Shown: in pieces, positions 7,715 through 17,166 of the stretch
Layout: each line of letters begins with the position of its first letter
How positions within the stretch are numbered: the stretch's first letter is position 1
Source of the DNA: CBDFLD01 sp965249005
GTDB taxonomy: Bacteria > Acidobacteriota > UBA6911
DNA length: 64,000 bases
Reading direction: 5' to 3'
NCBI GenBank assembly: GCA_965249005.1
Contig: CBDFLD010000006.1
Location: forward strand, 124,001 to 188,000
Program-made: the position numbers and the translations under genes
Notes under the pieces: generated by a model
What the model was told of the DNA's origin: nothing
Databases searched by the model: none
What the model saw: only the letters and a program-made list of their open reading frames with translations

Positions 7715-10402
7715 TTATTTACAATTCTGTAACGACCACGATCGGGTCCGAGCTGGGGCACCACCCTGGTTGAGCCACTGAAAGAGGCGCACATAAGCTC
7801 TGTAAGCGGACTCCCGGGCTAGCCGTCGCCGGACAGCCTCCGACAGTTCTGGCGGCTCTGGATTCGTGTAGACCTTTTTCAGGCCTTGAGCCAGGTCGGA
7901 AACAAATTGCGGTTGATCGCGTCCGATATACAGGCTGAGATTACTATAATCCAGTTCCGTGATTGAGACGAAGGGAGGCTGGATGCGTTGTCCCATGTTA
8001 GGCGCAATCTGCTCTTCAGCTCCGCCCACAGCGCTCGCCACAATCGGCAGCTTCGCGTATAGTGCCTCCGCCAGGGCCAAGCTCCAACCCTCCCAAAAGG
8101 AGGGCAGAACAAACGCGTCTGCCATGGCATAGAAAGGAAGTACGTTCTCGCGGTAGCCAGCGAAAACGATGGCTCCATCGAGCCCATGAACCGCAATTTC
8201 ACTTTCGATATCGTCCAGATAAGCGTCATCCATCACTCGGCCCACCAACACGAGTTTTGCCCGGGGACAGTCCCGCACAATCTGCCCAATGGCCTGGACA
8301 AGTAGCTTTTGGGCTTTGGGTGCGTGCAAAGAGGCTACGTTCAGAAATACGAAGTCGTCTGGTGTCAAGCCGAGTTCCTTCCGCAAGTGGTCTCGCGTGG
8401 CAGGCGCATCGGCAGCATCCAGCAGCGCCGTGTCGATCCCATTCGGGATGCAGACCATCTTACTTGCCGGCAAACCCAAGCGCAGGTCCGAGTAGCAGGC
8501 AACATTGGCAGAGACGCACACGTACGCGGTCGTATAGCGATCGTTCTTTTGGTAGGCCATAATTTGCCACGGCGGGAGCCAGACATAGGAGTTGTGGATG
8601 GTCTGTACGAACGGAATGTCCAGATCGGCAGAGATCGCAGCGCCGAAGAGAGAGTAGTGCGCGTTGACAAGATCGATCTGTCGCTCGATCAGCAGCTGAC
8701 GATAGAGCTCTTCCCGCTGCTGCTTGGGCAGCGTCAGCACGGTGATTCCAGTGTCGCGGGCCTGCGACGCTGCACGGCCGTCTTGGCCCAGCACGAGCAG
8801 GCAAATCTCAAATCCTTCTTGCTCTAGGCAAATAGCCAGGTCGATTACAACCTGCTCAAGACCGCCTTGGAGAAAATCGTCAACCTGAAGCAAGATACGA
8901 AGCCTCCGTTCGGCCGGCACATAAACTTCCGGAAGGTCCCGCTCTCGTAGCGAGTCTGGACGCGTGATCGTATAGAAAACATTATTTTGCGCGTAGGCGA
9001 GCGCGGTGTCGAAAAGTCCCTGCCCCGGTGGAACACGAAAGATCCTGCTGTGAAAGAGTTCCAACCGGGCTGCGAGCGAGTGGTCGTTTGCAAAGCACAC
9101 ATCAATCCTCTGCTGAATCTCCTTCCGGCAGCGATAGGGCGTTGTATCGTTTTCACAATCGCGATCGAACCACGCGGCCACACGAACCGCCGAGGGGAGG
9201 GAATGCTCTGCGAGCCTTGGAAGACTACTGGCATGGATCAGCAGCATGGATTGCTTCGGATTTTCTTCCATCGATGAGTTGCTTTTCCACTCGGAAATGT
9301 TATGCAGCCCGGTTTCGACGCGTCGAAGCCATGCCAGAGTTGGCGCATCTGCGTATACGGTCAAGGGTTGCCTATAGAACGTGGAACGTTCGGACTCGTA
9401 AACCATCAATTGGTCAGCACGATCGAAGATTCTGAGTTCTGCAGCGCGAGCGTTGAGTGTATTATCGTGCACACCATATTGGTAGAGCACTTCATCCGTT
9501 CCTAGATGTTCGATCTTGAAGAGTGAATTGAGGCGCATCCAGTAGTCGTAATCCTCTACACCCAGATTCGGGTCATACTCCCCGAGCAGCCGCCCAACCC
9601 AGCCCCGATACATGAAGCAGGGTCCGATGAAGTTGTCCTTTATCGTGTTGAGCGTCGCCGTACTACGAGGGAGATGGATTTCGGGTGTATCGGGCGTGCG
9701 TCGATTATGGGGACGAAAGCCGGGGTCGAGTAGCGGCTGTCCCTGATCGTCGATTGCCAGATAATCAGCGTAGACCATGGCTATTTCGGCGTGGGTCTGC
9801 AGATAGGACACCAGTCTGGACAATTGCTCTGGCGCCATCCGATTGTCGGCCGAGGTCCAGGTCCAGAACTCGCCGCTGGCGAACTCGAAGGCGTTACTCA
9901 GGGCTTTGGGTAACTGTTGGTTTGTTTGCGTCAGTATTCGAACCTTGGGATGAGATACGAATTTGTCGAGAACCGACTCCACTCCATCTGTAGAACCGTC
10001 ATTGACCACAATCAGTTCAAAATCGCGGTAGGTTTGAGCTAATACACTCTCGATGGCTTCGTTCAGCAAGTCCGCCTGATTGTATACTGGGAGTATAATA
10101 CTCACTAGTGCCGCGATGTCCGTCGTCGAAACATCTGCGATAGAGGCGCGACCGAGATTGTGTGTCCTCCGATACTGGCTGCCGATCAGAGCCCTGAGAC
10201 GACCACGCAAACCTACCGGGAGCATATGGAAAACGTACCTCGCTGGAGCACGCAGCAACGACCACGCCTTTTGTCGCGCCAGGCGCACCGCGTGCAGGCA
10301 CGCACCTCCCAACTTCTCACGCCAGCCGTCGCGTGGTGCGATCCAGTAACGTATCCTGTTTAGAATCTGTGACAAAGGTCCAACCTGTGATGCTTGGAAC
10401 AA
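7715..10402 (-). CDS. Two-domain glycosyltransferase (GT2 fused to GT4)
   Basis: The protein has 895 residues. A GT2 (GT-A fold) domain starts near residue 93 with VSIILPVYNQADLLNEAIES and has an ELIVVNDGSTD nucleotide-binding segment. An EDYDYWMRL acid-base-like motif lies near residue 285. After a linker, a GT4/GT-B domain starts near residue 510 (LRILLQVDDFLQGGLEQV). Its signature ADAFVLPSFWEGWSLALAEA and ASAVGGAEEQI lie near residues 775-815. It most likely adds two sugars in sequence to a surface polysaccharide at the cytoplasmic membrane face. It sits in a head-to-tail run of glycan genes between the O-antigen ligase-like gene and a methyltransferase. Specific sugars cannot be assigned. 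Confidence 0.88.
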   Translation of the reverse strand: MFQASQVGPLSQILNRIRYWIAPRDGWREKLGGACLHAVRLARQKAWSLLRAPARYVFHMLPVGLRGRLRALIGSQYRRTHNLGRASIADVSTTDIAALVSIILPVYNQADLLNEAIESVLAQTYRDFELIVVNDGSTDGVESVLDKFVSHPKVRILTQTNQQLPKALSNAFEFASGEFWTWTSADNRMAPEQLSRLVSYLQTHAEIAMVYADYLAIDDQGQPLLDPGFRPHNRRTPDTPEIHLPRSTATLNTIKDNFIGPCFMYRGWVGRLLGEYDPNLGVEDYDYWMRLNSLFKIEHLGTDEVLYQYGVHDNTLNARAAELRIFDRADQLMVYESERSTFYRQPLTVYADAPTLAWLRRVETGLHNISEWKSNSSMEENPKQSMLLIHASSLPRLAEHSLPSAVRVAAWFDRDCENDTTPYRCRKEIQQRIDVCFANDHSLAARLELFHSRIFRVPPGQGLFDTALAYAQNNVFYTITRPDSLRERDLPEVYVPAERRLRILLQVDDFLQGGLEQVVIDLAICLEQEGFEICLLVLGQDGRAASQARDTGITVLTLPKQQREELYRQLLIERQIDLVNAHYSLFGAAISADLDIPFVQTIHNSYVWLPPWQIMAYQKNDRYTTAYVCVSANVACYSDLRLGLPASKMVCIPNGIDTALLDAADAPATRDHLRKELGLTPDDFVFLNVASLHAPKAQKLLVQAIGQIVRDCPRAKLVLVGRVMDDAYLDDIESEIAVHGLDGAIVFAGYRENVLPFYAMADAFVLPSFWEGWSLALAEALYAKLPIVASAVGGAEEQIAPNMGQRIQPPFVSITELDYSNLSLYIGRDQPQFVSDLAQGLKKVYTNPEPPELSEAVRRRLARESAYRAYVRLFQWLNQGGAPARTRSWSLQNCK

Positions 10403-10492
10403 CTGCTACCTCGATCGCTAGCCCGGAGAGTCCATCGGGAGACTCTCGTTGCGAGCTGATCCGCCTAGAGGACTTCTCAACCCTACCTCTGG

Positions 10493-12718
10493 TCAAGGGG
10501 CAGCGCCGAGTTTTCGCAACTCCTGGTCGGTGAACAGTCGCTGAATGGCATTTTCGTCTCTCCCTCCCTGAAGCCGATATCCCAAACGGAACGCCTCCCG
10601 GATCTCGGCCTTCGCTTCCTCAACCTGCTCATTTGCGCTCAACGATAGCCCTAAGAGCCAATGGGCTACGGGAAAATCGGAATACACGGCGACCATCCTT
10701 CGGTTGAGCTCCACTGCACGATCGGGTTCTTCTTTCAAAAGATAAGTGCGTCCGAGATGAACCATGGCTTCCTGCCGCCGCGGGCTCAATTCAAGAGCCT
10801 TCAGTCCGTACGTCTCGGCGATTTTCAAGAGTCGCTTGTCCGTCTGCTGCGCGATTCCGTTGTAGATATCGTTCAGCGTCATGTGAATCGCTACATCACC
10901 GGGATGTGCAGCAACCGCCTCTTCCGCCATTCGCGATACCAGATCGATCACTCGGGATCGTCCCAGCGACTGTGGGTTGAGGGCAAAGACCTGGGCCGCG
11001 AGGTTGGCGCAATTGAGTTTGTGGCGACCAACGTAGGGAGAGTAATACTGGAAAGCTCGATCATACAGGGAGATTCCGTAGTCGGGGCGACGAGGAAAGG
11101 TCACCATCGCTTGCAAGTAGGTGCGGTTGGCCAAACCGATTTGGAGGTTCGCCCAGATCAGCAAGACTGTGCATCCGCTGATTGCAAGAACCCCGATCCA
11201 TTGGTTCTCATTCACGTTGACCGGCCGCTTCTTACGGGGCTTCGTCGCTGGTTCCACTTCCGGTAGTCGGCGCCCAGTAGGTTCTGATTCAGTTGTATAA
11301 ACGACCACAGCCAAGAACAAAAAGACGGCGAAGAGGGAGCCAAAGCTGTCAAACGCCACGAGAATGCTAACTCCGTATGAGGTGAATCCACCTAGCAGAC
11401 AGACGGACAGCAGCCGGTCCTTCCCGTTCCACAACGATCGAACCAGCGTATAAAGCAGAACGACAAAGAGGAGCACGCCGACCGCGCCTTTCTCCACCAA
11501 AAGATCAACGTAAGCACTGTGAGACTTGTCCGACCAAGTGAATCGCGAGGCAGTAGAGCCCTTTTCGAAGCGAACCGTTTGAGGATCGTAATACTTGTTG
11601 AGTGGATAGTAGACATTGCCGTGTCCCCAGCCCAGCCAAGGGTAATCCCAAACACCGTCCAAAGCGCTATTCCATGTCATGATCCTAGTCTTGGTCGTCA
11701 AGTTTTCCGAAGGTAAAACCTGGGTCAGCCGCCGCAGGAACTTAAAGTTCCGGACCGTACCGGTGTCCCGAAAGACCCAAATGCCAGTCGCGCAGACGAT
11801 CAAAAGCATCGCCAGCGAGGCCGCCCCAGCCCTTATCCACCTGGGAAAAGAGCAACCCAAAGAGACGGCGCCTGTGAGGGCCACGATCCCGAACGCCAAT
11901 CCAAAAATAACTCCTCGCGTATAACCCAAGGAGAGAGCCGTGAGTTGAACGAGCAGCCCACCCATCAGTGACAAAACCTTCTTACCGCTGCGCCTGCGCG
12001 TCGAATCATTGCTCGGTTGCCGCGCACGAAGGACACTCCACAAGCGAAAGATTCCATAGAAGAAGTGCAGAATTAGGTACGGTCCGAGCGCCATCGGGTT
12101 TCCCATCAAACCTGCCACCCTGCCCGGAACGCTGCTTTTGATGACGTCGGGAACGATGGCGCCGGTATTTGTCCAGACCCACTCGAGCAGGCCACTTGAT
12201 GCCACAACCACGCTGACCCAAAAGGAGAATCTCACATAGGAGGATAGGCCCGCTGACTGATGAAAGGAGTAGGACTGGGGCTTTGTCTGGTTCGCCGCCC
12301 CCCCTGGTACTCGGTGGCCGTCCCGAAAGTAAAGGCTTAGCACCAGTAGCCACGCCAGCAGATGCAGAAGCAGGATTAGGCCATCCTGACGGTCCATGAA
12401 CCCCCACAAACTTCGGGTAAGATCGACACCCATCAAGGCTGAACACCATGAGTAAGCCAGAAAGATAGTGAGGGCAATCGTGAGCCGCGAGCGAAGGGGA
12501 TCAAGCCAGGATTCTCTATGTTTGCGCGACTGAGATCCTTCGAGTATGTACAGGATGACCAGCATGCTAGCGGCGAGTTCCACAAGGACCTGAAAACCCA
12601 GCACTTTTGCCGTCAGGTGCGGAAACAGGAATCCGACCCACACTAGAAGAGGGGTGATCAAAATGGAATAGAGAACGACATGTAAGGCGGCACGCAGCTT
12701 GAGTTTGACCTCGTCCAT
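10493..12718 (-). CDS. O-antigen ligase-like polytopic membrane protein with C-terminal TPR-like repeats
   Basis: From the ATG at 12718 the protein has 741 residues. About ten hydrophobic segments fill the first ~490 residues. The Wzy_C/O-antigen ligase region is recognisable by WLGWGHGNVYYPLNKYY, then a periplasmic loop and SHSAYVDLLVEKGAVGVLLF. The C-terminal ~200 residues are soluble and contain TPR-like helices (AETYGLKALELSPRRQEAMV, then VHLGRTYLLKEEP). The family includes WaaL ligases and Wzy polymerases. With an ABC exporter nearby, a ligase role is favoured, but this is inference. The frame extends to 12856 and would overlap the upstream gene; the ATG at 12718 gives a natural membrane-protein N-terminus and avoids that overlap. 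Confidence 0.82.
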   Translation of the reverse strand: MDEVKLKLRAALHVVLYSILITPLLVWVGFLFPHLTAKVLGFQVLVELAASMLVILYILEGSQSRKHRESWLDPLRSRLTIALTIFLAYSWCSALMGVDLTRSLWGFMDRQDGLILLLHLLAWLLVLSLYFRDGHRVPGGAANQTKPQSYSFHQSAGLSSYVRFSFWVSVVVASSGLLEWVWTNTGAIVPDVIKSSVPGRVAGLMGNPMALGPYLILHFFYGIFRLWSVLRARQPSNDSTRRRSGKKVLSLMGGLLVQLTALSLGYTRGVIFGLAFGIVALTGAVSLGCSFPRWIRAGAASLAMLLIVCATGIWVFRDTGTVRNFKFLRRLTQVLPSENLTTKTRIMTWNSALDGVWDYPWLGWGHGNVYYPLNKYYDPQTVRFEKGSTASRFTWSDKSHSAYVDLLVEKGAVGVLLFVVLLYTLVRSLWNGKDRLLSVCLLGGFTSYGVSILVAFDSFGSLFAVFLFLAVVVYTTESEPTGRRLPEVEPATKPRKKRPVNVNENQWIGVLAISGCTVLLIWANLQIGLANRTYLQAMVTFPRRPDYGISLYDRAFQYYSPYVGRHKLNCANLAAQVFALNPQSLGRSRVIDLVSRMAEEAVAAHPGDVAIHMTLNDIYNGIAQQTDKRLLKIAETYGLKALELSPRRQEAMVHLGRTYLLKEEPDRAVELNRRMVAVYSDFPVAHWLLGLSLSANEQVEEAKAEIREAFRLGYRLQGGRDENAIQRLFTDQELRKLGAAP

Positions 12719-12797
12719 ACGCGATGCCCCGGCACACGGGCCGCTCGAGAATCCTCGGGTAGCGACCGGAGCGAAGCTCCGGCCGGGAACAAGAGTA

Positions 12798-14027
12798 CTA
12801 TGACTGAGAAGAAAGGGCGCGGGATTTAAGCCTGACAGTATCCGCATCCTGGGCATCGAGGGTGGCTTCCTGTCCTAGGATCTCGACGAACTTTCGAGCC
12901 AGTTGTTTCCAGTCGTGACCGTGCTCCACAAAAGAGCGGCCAGCCGCCCCGGCGCGAGACGCAGCCTTTGAATCCGCTAGGAAAAGATCGATGGCGTCTA
13001 CAAAATCAGGCGCGTCGTCGGCGAAGGACACCCAACTCTTACCAAGCCTCTCGACCCCTTTAGTTCGGGTGCTGACGATCGGCTTTCTCAACCCGGCATA
13101 CTCGAAGAGCTTGAGCGGGCATTTGCCGTTCGAAACAGTGCTTCGCTTGAACGGCATCAAGCACACATCCATGGCCGCTACATAGTCCATGGCCTCCTCT
13201 TGCTGCATTGGACCGGTCAAGCAAACATTGGAGAGTCGGCGTCTTTCAATCGCCCGTTTGATTTGCTCCCATCGACGCCCTCCACCAACTAGTAGGAAAC
13301 AGACCTTTGGAAGTCTTCGAGCCGCCTCCAGAAGAAGAGAAAAATCCACCCAGTATTCGAAAGCCCCAACGAATCCGACAGTCGGCCACAGCCCCTTGGA
13401 CCGCCATTTCCGACCATCCGCCCGATCGAGCATGTCGAGGTCTGCCCCGTTCGGAAGAGTTTCAACGTCTCGATCGATACGCTCGGCCAAATCCTGCGAT
13501 GCGACTGTCACCGTATCGGCGCGCTGGATCAAAGCAGTTTGGACTCTTCGCGCCGCCGCCGCCACGCCCAACCGAGACAGCAAGGATCCTTCGTGACTCA
13601 ACATGGCGACAAGGTCGTCCGCCAGGTCGAAGTGTTTGTGGCAATTCACGCGAGACAGAAGAAGGACCTGTGGCAAGTTATAGGTCAGCAGCACATCGAT
13701 TCCTTCACGGTCCACAAACCGGAGCACCTGATCCATGGAACTCAAAAACATGAGTCCTTTCTTAAACAACTTGACTCGCGGAAATCGCATTAGAAGAGCC
13801 GCTCGCGTCAGTCGCGATGCATGAAGCTCCGTCAACGAAAACCCTTCAAGACGATTAGGCTCCCCTCCGTTATCGCTGTGAGTAAAGCTCAGATCATTGA
13901 TCGCCGCCGGCGGCGCTTCCAGCACATAGATCCTGTGTCCCAGCAAGCAGAGCTGACGCAGCAGCTGATGGTACCGGCTCCGATTCGGAGCCTGCCAGCG
14001 GCCTAGGTAGGGAAAAAGTATCTTCAC
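12798..14027 (-). CDS. Glycosyltransferase family 4-like
   Basis: The protein has 409 residues with a GT-B layout. The N-terminus MKILFPYLGRWQAPNRSRYH is an acceptor-side domain start. GFVGAFEYWVDFSLLLEAAR near residue 215 opens the nucleotide-sugar domain, and CLMPFKRSTVSNGKCPLKLFEY near residue 300 corresponds to the E-x7-E region of GT4 enzymes. The stop region is 79 bp upstream of the ligase-like gene. The start overlaps the stop of the upstream GT2 gene by four bases (14024-14027), so the two are translationally coupled. The role is glycan assembly, with unknown donor. Confidence 0.85.
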   Translation of the reverse strand: MKILFPYLGRWQAPNRSRYHQLLRQLCLLGHRIYVLEAPPAAINDLSFTHSDNGGEPNRLEGFSLTELHASRLTRAALLMRFPRVKLFKKGLMFLSSMDQVLRFVDREGIDVLLTYNLPQVLLLSRVNCHKHFDLADDLVAMLSHEGSLLSRLGVAAAARRVQTALIQRADTVTVASQDLAERIDRDVETLPNGADLDMLDRADGRKWRSKGLWPTVGFVGAFEYWVDFSLLLEAARRLPKVCFLLVGGGRRWEQIKRAIERRRLSNVCLTGPMQQEEAMDYVAAMDVCLMPFKRSTVSNGKCPLKLFEYAGLRKPIVSTRTKGVERLGKSWVSFADDAPDFVDAIDLFLADSKAASRAGAAGRSFVEHGHDWKQLARKFVEILGQEATLDAQDADTVRLKSRALSSQS

Positions 14028-15160
14028 CGGGCGGCCCTCAACCAGCGTTTCCGACTCTTCATAAGAACCAGACTGTTAAGCCAAACCCAGCCGTACCGCG
14101 GCAGGGCAAGGATGTCCAGAATATACTGCCGTCGATCAACGACGGCACAGATGCCCGCCAAGTAATATGCCGCGTCCATCAATAGCCCCACCGTGGCAAA
14201 CGGCCAGAGGACGGTCGCTAGGGCCAGCACCCTCAGCAAAACAAAGGGAGTCTTGGGTCGAAAAATCAAGGACAACAACAACAGCCGGGCTCCAGCCCCA
14301 CCGCGCAACAGTACCCAGAGGATCTCTCGCCGGTAACCGAGCACTACTTGAAATTGACCTCGAAGCCAGCGGGCACGCTGTCGGCTTGCATCACGGCTGG
14401 ATCGAGGCTTGGGATCCCGAACCGTCGCCGCCGGCACGAACGTCACGCGCTTCCCGTCGGCAGCCAGTATGATAGTGAGCTCGAGGTCTTCGGCCAGCGT
14501 ATGTAAGCGCGGCGCGGCCTTCACGAGAAGGTCCGCGCGGAAAGCCATACCTGTCCCCCTCAATGGGACCGGCCAGTCACACGACCGTCGCGCTTCGTCA
14601 TCGATGCATTGTGCTAGTAGCTCCGAATAGCCCGCGATGCGCCCGTCTACGGAATCGCTCTTCGCGCAGACGAAGGCTTGCGCTGCGGCCGAACCATTTG
14701 CGATCGCCGCCAACAACTCAGCCAAGCAGCCCGGGTTTGGGTCGGAGTCGGCATCCAGAACCACGACGGCCTCCTTGCCTGCCCAGACTTCTTCGTAACG
14801 CTGAAACCACCACCCCAGTGCCTGCCCCTTGCCAAGAGGTCCGGACGCCCGAACCGCCACCTGCGCGCCTGCCGCGCGAGCCTCCGCGGCCGTGGAGTCA
14901 CGGCACTGATCGGCAATGATCCAAAGGTCTCCTCCGCGTAATCCCTCCATAGAACTTCGCAAAGAGCGAACTGTCCGGTCAATCGTCCCCTCTTCGTCCC
15001 GGGCGGGAATTAAAATCAGAAAGGATGGGGTGTTGGAATCGACATTGTCACCAACGTTGGCGGGAGGCGTGCTGCGCAAGAATCTCAGACAGAGCAAGAC
15101 AAAGCGCAATGCGCTGTCGAGGAGAAGGAAACTCGCGGCGATGCAGATTGTTATGAACAC
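14024..15160 (-). CDS. Membrane glycosyltransferase family 2 (cellulose-synthase-like)
   Basis: The protein has 378 residues. An N-terminal membrane helix (residues 2-27) leads into a GT2 domain with FLILIPARDEEGTID, VVVLDADSDPNPG (the DxD-like metal site) and RQRARWLRGQ, a Q-x-x-R-W motif typical of processive or cellulose-synthase-like GT2s. Two C-terminal hydrophobic segments follow (near 290-345). It is the first gene of the leftward glycan operon (15160 down to about 3034) and is divergent from the exporter genes across the 15161-15407 gap. Confidence 0.86.
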   Translation of the reverse strand: MFITICIAASFLLLDSALRFVLLCLRFLRSTPPANVGDNVDSNTPSFLILIPARDEEGTIDRTVRSLRSSMEGLRGGDLWIIADQCRDSTAAEARAAGAQVAVRASGPLGKGQALGWWFQRYEEVWAGKEAVVVLDADSDPNPGCLAELLAAIANGSAAAQAFVCAKSDSVDGRIAGYSELLAQCIDDEARRSCDWPVPLRGTGMAFRADLLVKAAPRLHTLAEDLELTIILAADGKRVTFVPAATVRDPKPRSSRDASRQRARWLRGQFQVVLGYRREILWVLLRGGAGARLLLLSLIFRPKTPFVLLRVLALATVLWPFATVGLLMDAAYYLAGICAVVDRRQYILDILALPRYGWVWLNSLVLMKSRKRWLRAAR

Positions 15161-15407
15161 TAAAGAACGCCCGATGAAGCTTCGCGTTGGGGAAAAGGGC
15201 TCGACAATTTCATCCTGTCATCACCCTTTTTTCTGCCCTAGAACGACGACAAAAGAGACTAAGAGCTTATAATGGGTTCCTTTGGTGGGTCAATTAAAAT
15301 CGTCCCGGTCGAAACTGTACCCGAATCTTTGGTGGACCCCTGTTTTTCCTTGTCGTATAAAGGGTCGCTGGCAGCCGGGGGCTACCACTCGCAGAGAGAT
15401 TGACGCC
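15161..15407. promoter_or_regulatory. Divergent intergenic region between glycan operon and ABC exporter
   Basis: These 247 bp must hold promoters for both the leftward glycosyltransferase operon and the rightward exporter operon. TATAAT at 15268-15273 matches a sigma-70 -10 box for rightward transcription. I see no convincing -35 box at the right spacing, so the promoter call is tentative. No operator palindrome stands out. Confidence 0.35.
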
Positions 15408-16235
15408 ATGACAAGAATCGATACGCCGATCTATGACACTTTGGAGAGCCAGTGGCCCGTTGCGGAAGAGCTTATTGAGTTGATCCGGTACCGGGACCTC
15501 GTTGTGCAACTCGTCGCACGGAATATAAAGACGCGGTACAAGCGGTCCGTTCTGGGCCTCGCTTGGAGCCTGCTGAACCCGCTGATGATGATGATCGTTC
15601 TGACCGTCGTCTTTGCACAGATCTTCAGGTTCTCAACGCAAAACTATGCGATCTACGCACTGAGTGGACTGGTCTTTTGGATCTTCTTTGTCCAATCGAC
15701 GACTTACGCAATGAATGAGCTGATTTCAAGCGGGAGTTTGCTGAACCGCATCTATGTTCCGAGGACCATCTTTGCGGTCTCGGCACTCGGGACGGGATTG
15801 ATTAATTTGCTGCTGGCTATCATCCCGCTTTTTTTTATTTCTTTGGCAGCCGGGGCTCCGATTCGTCTCCCTTGGCTGTGGCTGCCGGTACCAATCCTCT
15901 TTGTCGCGATGTTTGCGCTGGGGGTAGGACTGATTCTCTCTGCGCTGGTCGTATATTTTTCGGATGTCGTGGAGATGTTTCAGATCTTAGTGACCGCGTG
16001 GATGTATCTGACACCGGTGATCTACCCCGAGGAGATCGTTCCCGAGCGATATATGTGGCTGATGACCCTCAATCCCATGTACCACCTGCTGGACATTTTT
16101 AGGACTCCCATCTATGATGGTTTGCTTCCCGACGCCAACTCGGTTGCGATTGCGGGCGTATTCGCACTGACGACTCTATTGCTCGGATGGTATGTTTTCA
16201 CGTCGAACGCACGCGAGCTTCCCTACCGTGTCTAA
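15408..16235 (+). CDS. wzm: Polysaccharide ABC-2 exporter permease (Wzm type)
   Basis: The protein has 275 residues from ATG 15408; an earlier in-frame start at 15282 would add a non-membrane-like leader and is disfavoured. It is an ABC2_membrane-family protein with about six transmembrane helices. A cytoplasmic amphipathic N-terminus contains DLVVQLVARNIKTRYKRSVLG, followed by SLLNPLMMMIVLTVVFAQ. It pairs with the ATPase gene overlapping its 3' end and would form the channel exporting an O-antigen or capsule-like polymer across the inner membrane. The conserved NPMYHLLDIFRTPIYDG near the C-terminus is typical of this family. Confidence 0.9.
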   Translation: MTRIDTPIYDTLESQWPVAEELIELIRYRDLVVQLVARNIKTRYKRSVLGLAWSLLNPLMMMIVLTVVFAQIFRFSTQNYAIYALSGLVFWIFFVQSTTYAMNELISSGSLLNRIYVPRTIFAVSALGTGLINLLLAIIPLFFISLAAGAPIRLPWLWLPVPILFVAMFALGVGLILSALVVYFSDVVEMFQILVTAWMYLTPVIYPEEIVPERYMWLMTLNPMYHLLDIFRTPIYDGLLPDANSVAIAGVFALTTLLLGWYVFTSNARELPYRV

Positions 16236-16998
16236 CTCCAGTTCCATCGAGTCAGGATTCCCGCCTGGAACTCCGGTCGTTCAGCTGGAAAAGGTCACCG
16301 TCCGCTATCGAGTACCGCACGAGCAGATCGCCACGCTCAAGGAATATGCCATCCGAGTCCTTCAACGGCGCGTCAGGCACGAGGATTTCTTTGCACTGCA
16401 AGACGTGTCACTCGAAATCGAAAAAGGGGCGGTCGTCGGCATCATCGGGCGCAATGGCGCGGGCAAGACGACAATGTTGAAACTGGTTGCCCGCGTCTTG
16501 AGACCCACGCGAGGTCGAGTCCGTGTAGTCGGCAGGGTGGCTCCGTTGCTGGAGCTACAGGCTGGATTTCATCACGAGCTCACGGGAAGAGAAAACGTTT
16601 TCCTGAACGGAACGTTGCTGGGATTCAGCCGCGAGGAAGTATCTCGGCTTCTTGATGAAATCTTGGATTTCTCGGAATTAGAGGATTTTATTGACGCGCC
16701 CCTGCGGACCTATTCCAGCGGCATGATTGTGCGCCTGGGTTTCGCGGTAGCGACCTCCATTCGACCCGACATCTTGCTCGTAGATGAAGTCCTCAGTGTC
16801 GGAGACGAGCGTTTCCAAAAAAAATGTGTCGCTCGAATAGAGGCGTTTTGTGCGCAAGGGACCACTATCTTGTTCGTCACTCACAACACTTCACTGGCAC
16901 GTGCGATGTGCGACCGAGGAATTTGGCTGGACCATGGTCTGATACGAGCACAGGGCCTCATCGACGAAGTCATCAGCCAATACCATCTCGATCCCTAG
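16228..16998 (+). CDS. wzt: Polysaccharide ABC exporter ATP-binding protein (Wzt type)
   Basis: The protein has 256 residues from GTG 16228 (an ATG at 16192 is an alternative). The Walker A is GRNGAGKTT, the signature is YSSGMIVRLGFAVA and the Walker B is ILLVDEVLSVGDE; the H-loop is LFVTHN. LKEYAIRVLQRR before Walker A is typical of Wzt/TagH-type ATPases. It lacks the long C-terminal carbohydrate-binding domain found in some Wzt proteins, so polymer recognition may not depend on a capped non-reducing end. The start overlaps the permease stop by eight bases, so translation is probably coupled. Confidence 0.9.
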   Translation: MSNSSSIESGFPPGTPVVQLEKVTVRYRVPHEQIATLKEYAIRVLQRRVRHEDFFALQDVSLEIEKGAVVGIIGRNGAGKTTMLKLVARVLRPTRGRVRVVGRVAPLLELQAGFHHELTGRENVFLNGTLLGFSREEVSRLLDEILDFSELEDFIDAPLRTYSSGMIVRLGFAVATSIRPDILLVDEVLSVGDERFQKKCVARIEAFCAQGTTILFVTHNTSLARAMCDRGIWLDHGLIRAQGLIDEVISQYHLDP

Positions 16999-17166
16999 GC
17001 TGATGAGGATTTGTCGTACCGAGTCGAATCCCGGAGAAGACTCAAAGGACCGTTGACCGTGGTATGATTGTGTCTTAGGGTTTGACTCACCCGACGCCCG
17101 GCTTACGGATTCCGGTCTCTCCCGATCACGGCTGATTTCAAAGCCGACTCGGCAACATATGGTAAA

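Noticed and set aside
17041..17080. Promoter-like TTGACC with TATGAT before the epimerase gene.
   Set aside because: The spacing is only about 7 bp, too short for a sigma-70 promoter.
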